From JAMXLO01 sp963776505 (GTDB lineage: Bacteria > Pseudomonadota > Alphaproteobacteria > Acetobacterales > Acetobacteraceae), in contig CAVZNH010000071.1 in assembly GCA_963776505.1 (NCBI GenBank), positions 1-64,000 of the forward strand: a stretch of 64,000 nucleotides of DNA, given 5' to 3'. The notes beneath the pieces are model-generated. The model was given only the letters and a program-made list of their open reading frames with translations, made no database searches and was not told where the DNA came from. Of the stretch, positions 62,806 through 64,000 are shown piece after piece (within the stretch, counting starts at the first letter, position 1; every line of letters starts with the position of its first letter). A program made the position numbers and the translations under genes.

Positions 62806-64000
62806 ATGACGCTACTCCGTTCCGACATCGATCCGCGCTCCGCCGAATTCGCTGCCAACGCCGCAGCGATGCGCGAACTGGTCGCAGATCTTCGCGCACG
62901 CGTCGCCGAGGTTGGGCTGGGCGGCGGCGAAACCGCGCGCCAGCGCCATCTCGCGCGCAACAAGCTGCTGCCGCGCGACCGCGTCGCCGGACTGATCGAT
63001 CCTGGTTCGCCGTTTCTCGAACTGTCGCAGCTGGCGGCCTACGGCCTGTACGACAACGAGGTTCCGGCGGCCGGCATCGTGACCGGCATCGGCCGTGTCG
63101 CCGGCCGCGAATGCGTCGTCGTCGCCAACGACGCCACGGTGAAGGGCGGCACCTACTTTCCGATCACGGTGAAGAAGCACCTGCGCGCGCAGGAGATCGC
63201 GCTACAGAACCGGCTGCCCTGCATCTACCTGGTCGATTCCGGCGGCGCCTTCCTGCCGATGCAGGACGAGATCTTCCCCGACCGCGAGCATTTCGGCCGC
63301 ATCTTCTTCAACCAGGCAAACCTGTCCGCCGCGGGAATTCCGCAGATCGCATGCTGTGATGGGATCATGCACGGCCGGCGGCGCCTATGTGCCGGCGATG
63401 AGCGACGAAACAATCATCGTGCGCAAGCAAGGCACCATTTTCCTCGGCGGACCGCCACTGGTGCAGGCGGCGACCGGCGAGATCGTCAGCGCGGAAGATC
63501 TCGGCGGCGCCGATGTGCATGCCCGCACCTCGGGTGTGGTCGATCACTACGCACATGACGATCGGCATGCGCTTGGCACTGTGCCGGCGCATCGTGGCGG
63601 GGCTGAACCACATCAAGCGGCCGCAGGTCGCGCTGCGCGAGCCGCTGCCGCCTCGCTACGATCCCGCCGAACTGTATGGCGTGGTGCCGGCCGATCTGCG
63701 GGCGACGTACGATGCGCGGGAGGTGATCGCCCGCATCGTCGATGCCAGCGAGTTCGACGAGTTCAAGCGTCTGTATGGCACGACGCTGATCTGCGGCTTT
63801 GCCCATATTCACGGCTATCCGGTTGGTATTCTCGCCAACAACGGCATCCTGTTCTCCGAGTCCGCGCTGAAGGGCGCGCATTTCGTCGAGCTGTGCAGCC
63901 AGCGCGGCATTCCGCTGGTGTTCCTGCAGAACATCACCGGCTTCATGGTGGGCAGAAAATACGAGGCCGGCGGCATCGCCAAGGATGGCGCCAAGCTGGT
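62806..64000 (+). CDS. Methylcrotonyl-CoA carboxylase beta subunit, two apparent frameshifts, cut by window edge
   Basis: The biotin-dependent carboxyltransferase frame opens MTLLRSDIDPRSAEFAANAA and has VAGRECVVVANDATVKGGTY, LPCIYLVDSGGAFLPMQDEI and FGRIFFNQANLSAAGIPQIA. A shift near 63352 leads to VMGSCTAGGAYVPAMSDETI and ADVHARTSGVVDHYAHDD; another near 63582 leads to RRIVAGLNHIKRPQVALREP and GIPLVFLQNITGFMVGRKYE. Two surplus bases explain both. It carboxylates 3-methylcrotonyl-CoA, the step after isovaleryl-CoA dehydrogenase, whose gene lies next door. The C-terminus lies beyond 64000. Confidence 0.9.

Overview
The window reads as chromosomal DNA of a GC-rich alphaproteobacterium, most likely Rhodospirillales/Acetobacteraceae. 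This rests on gene content and protein character (RecA, DnaA-DnaN, OxyR, a K+-independent H+-pyrophosphatase next to hopanoid gene hpnK, the S6-S18-L9 operon, and GMC, LLM and TPP enzymes) and on inference, not on a search. Housekeeping blocks are separated by IS elements and accessory metabolic operons.

Layout. 1-3.1 kb: recA (C-terminus outside the window), a CBS-pair protein and a broken MalY/PatB-like aminotransferase. 3.1-8.5 kb: an array of four insertion sequences (IS630, IS701, IS5-like, IS701) joined at CTAG tetranucleotides. 8.5-13.5 kb: a metallophosphoesterase, an alpha/beta hydrolase, and oxyR overlapping a gene that fuses a 5'-3' exonuclease to an exonuclease III. 14-17.8 kb: DUF1800, DUF1501 and NHL-repeat genes. 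17.9-25.3 kb: rpsF-rpsR-rplI, yicC-gmk, then on the minus strand an HtrA protease, a coiled-coil protein and an actin-like ATPase. 25.6-28.6 kb: a HAD dehalogenase, an NTF2-like protein, a GMC oxidoreductase and tRNA-Lys. 28.7-31.8 kb: small membrane, secreted and lipoprotein genes, including very short ones. 32-37.7 kb: two related AraC regulators, one behind a perfect FNR/FixK-type box, followed by pqiB-pqiC-pqiA. 38.5-44.8 kb: a CAT-anticodon tRNA, hppA, hpnK, an RluA-type synthase, a 2-hydroxyacid dehydrogenase and an LLM monooxygenase. 44.8-48.1 kb: dnaN, dnaA and rpsT on the minus strand. 48.7-61.4 kb: catabolic and redox genes (GMC, LLM, esterase, EthD-like, two TPP enzymes, ferredoxin and its reductase, TauD, an IsdG-like protein, an SDR). 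61.5-64 kb: isovaleryl-CoA dehydrogenase and the methylcrotonyl-CoA carboxylase beta subunit, two successive steps of leucine degradation.

Reading frames. At least a dozen genes carry a single-base frameshift, including dnaN, gmk and rplI. Nine of them are longer than a whole number of codons by exactly one base. Since dnaN and gmk are normally essential, most of these are probably sequencing or assembly errors. I annotate such genes across their full span and state where the frame changes.

Most interesting content: the oxyR-coupled two-nuclease fusion, the actin-like ATPase with its coiled-coil neighbour, a pair of paralogous single-helix microproteins of 26 and 33 residues about 9.6 kb apart, the FNR-type promoter ahead of an AraC regulator and the pqi genes, and the CTAG-joined IS array.
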